Shown here piece after piece: positions 27,537 to 28,028 of a stretch of 28,028 bases of DNA (position 1 is the first letter of the stretch; every line of letters begins with the position of its first letter). Location of the stretch: positions 83,150 through 111,177 of the forward strand of contig VSND01000009.1 in the NCBI GenBank assembly GCA_009774145.1. The letters run 5' to 3'. The translations under genes were made by a program, and so were the position numbers. The notes below the pieces were generated by a model, which was not told the origin of the DNA, made no database searches, and saw only the letters and a list, made by a program, of their open reading frames with translations. This DNA comes from Lachnospiraceae bacterium. Lineage in GTDB: Bacteria > Bacillota > Clostridia > Lachnospirales > Lachnospiraceae.

Positions 27537-28028
27537 TTAAAACAATTTCAACAATTGAACGTACTTTGTCTGATCCACATCCGAATACCTCTCCCCAAAA
27601 ATCTTAAACCGATTTTTGTCATTCTGATAAAATCCCAAAAGCTTCGGTCGGTCCTCGCATTCCAAATACACGATTCCCCCACCTATGTCTCTCTGGACTC
27701 GCCCCAATATTTCAAACGCATCATCCATCAAAGCATTTCCGGACAATTCCAGATTCCCTTTAAATCCATAATTTTTCCCAAACTGCGCGATTAAAAAGGC
27801 GGACACTATGTAGGAGTTTGTATTTCCATCCAACTGTGCATATCTGGACAGTTTTCTTCTCATCGTCGAAGAAATATCTGCATTTCCAATTTCTACTGCC
27901 TTATGGGTTAAAGTAAAGATTGCTGCAATCTCGCCCTCTGCATCCATAAGGAAATATGTAATGGACATTTTCTTTTTTGCAAATTCAATCGCATTATGCC
28001 ATACAAAATTTTCAATTTCTTTATTAAT
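27537..28028 (-). CDS. GNAT-family acetyltransferase, toxin type, 5' end outside window
   Basis: The frame is open from the right edge (INKEIENFVWHNAIEFAKKK before the first Met), so 164 residues are visible and the N-terminus is missing. Visible features are 'ITYFLMDAEGEIAAIFTLTHKAVEI', LIAQFGKNYGF in the acetyl-CoA-binding region, and DIGGGIVYLECEDRPKLLGF at the end. This is the pattern of GNAT proteins in toxin-antitoxin loci that acetylate charged tRNA. The antitoxin should lie just upstream, outside the window. A housekeeping acetyltransferase is less likely given the neighbourhood. Confidence 0.75.
   Translation of the reverse strand: MNKEIENFVWHNAIEFAKKKMSITYFLMDAEGEIAAIFTLTHKAVEIGNADISSTMRRKLSRYAQLDGNTNSYIVSAFLIAQFGKNYGFKGNLELSGNALMDDAFEILGRVQRDIGGGIVYLECEDRPKLLGFYQNDKNRFKIFGERYSDVDQTKYVQLLKLF

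Overview
The window looks like chromosome of a Gram-positive anaerobe of the Clostridia, most likely Lachnospiraceae. The evidence is strong AGGAGG-type ribosome binding sites, a class B sortase, a PdaA-like deacetylase, a riboswitch-controlled thiamine operon and several families typical of gut clostridia. No tRNA, rRNA or CRISPR array was seen.

Positions 1-15,200 are a conserved, moderately GC-rich housekeeping block. It holds, in order: a SufC-like ATPase overlapping the start of a SufB/SufD-like gene (Fe-S cluster assembly); an AIM24-family protein; a DUF3786 protein and a 65-residue protein; the thiE-thiD-thiC operon (minus strand) behind a TPP riboswitch with two consecutive terminator hairpins; a CDF metal transporter coupled to a membrane-anchored metallo-beta-lactamase-fold protein; a class B sortase; a two-gene MurL-MurD2 operon, the alternative route for placing D-glutamate in peptidoglycan; an S1-domain RNA-binding protein; a membrane-anchored M23/LytM-like protein without its metal ligands, in operon with a bactofilin; and a PdaA-like polysaccharide deacetylase lipoprotein. 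Much of this half concerns the cell wall.

From about 15,210 to the end the sequence becomes visibly AT-richer and turns into an accessory region of toxin, immunity and antitoxin genes and their wreckage, mostly on the minus strand. Positions 15.2-23.4 kb are a polymorphic-toxin immunity array. It contains an orphan Rhs C-terminal tip (with an in-frame TAG) overlapping a TPR immunity gene, an Imm11-like gene, two copies of an Imm6-like gene in an exact-length 724-bp duplication, a third chimeric piece of that gene, and several unassigned small genes. Inserted on the plus strand are a complete hicAB module with a clear promoter and operator, an integrase C-terminus lacking its catalytic tyrosine, and a promoter-hairpin-terminator unit resembling an orphan type I antitoxin RNA.

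Positions 23.6-28.0 kb hold a Fic toxin with a VbhA-like antitoxin, a YefM-YoeB pair with a triple GTAC operator, a GNAT-type toxin cut by the window end, and remnants of an AbiEi-like antitoxin, a DUF6036-like protein and the C-terminus of a large helicase. The overall picture is a stable wall/thiamine backbone abutting a site where competition and toxin-antitoxin modules are acquired, duplicated, recombined and lost.
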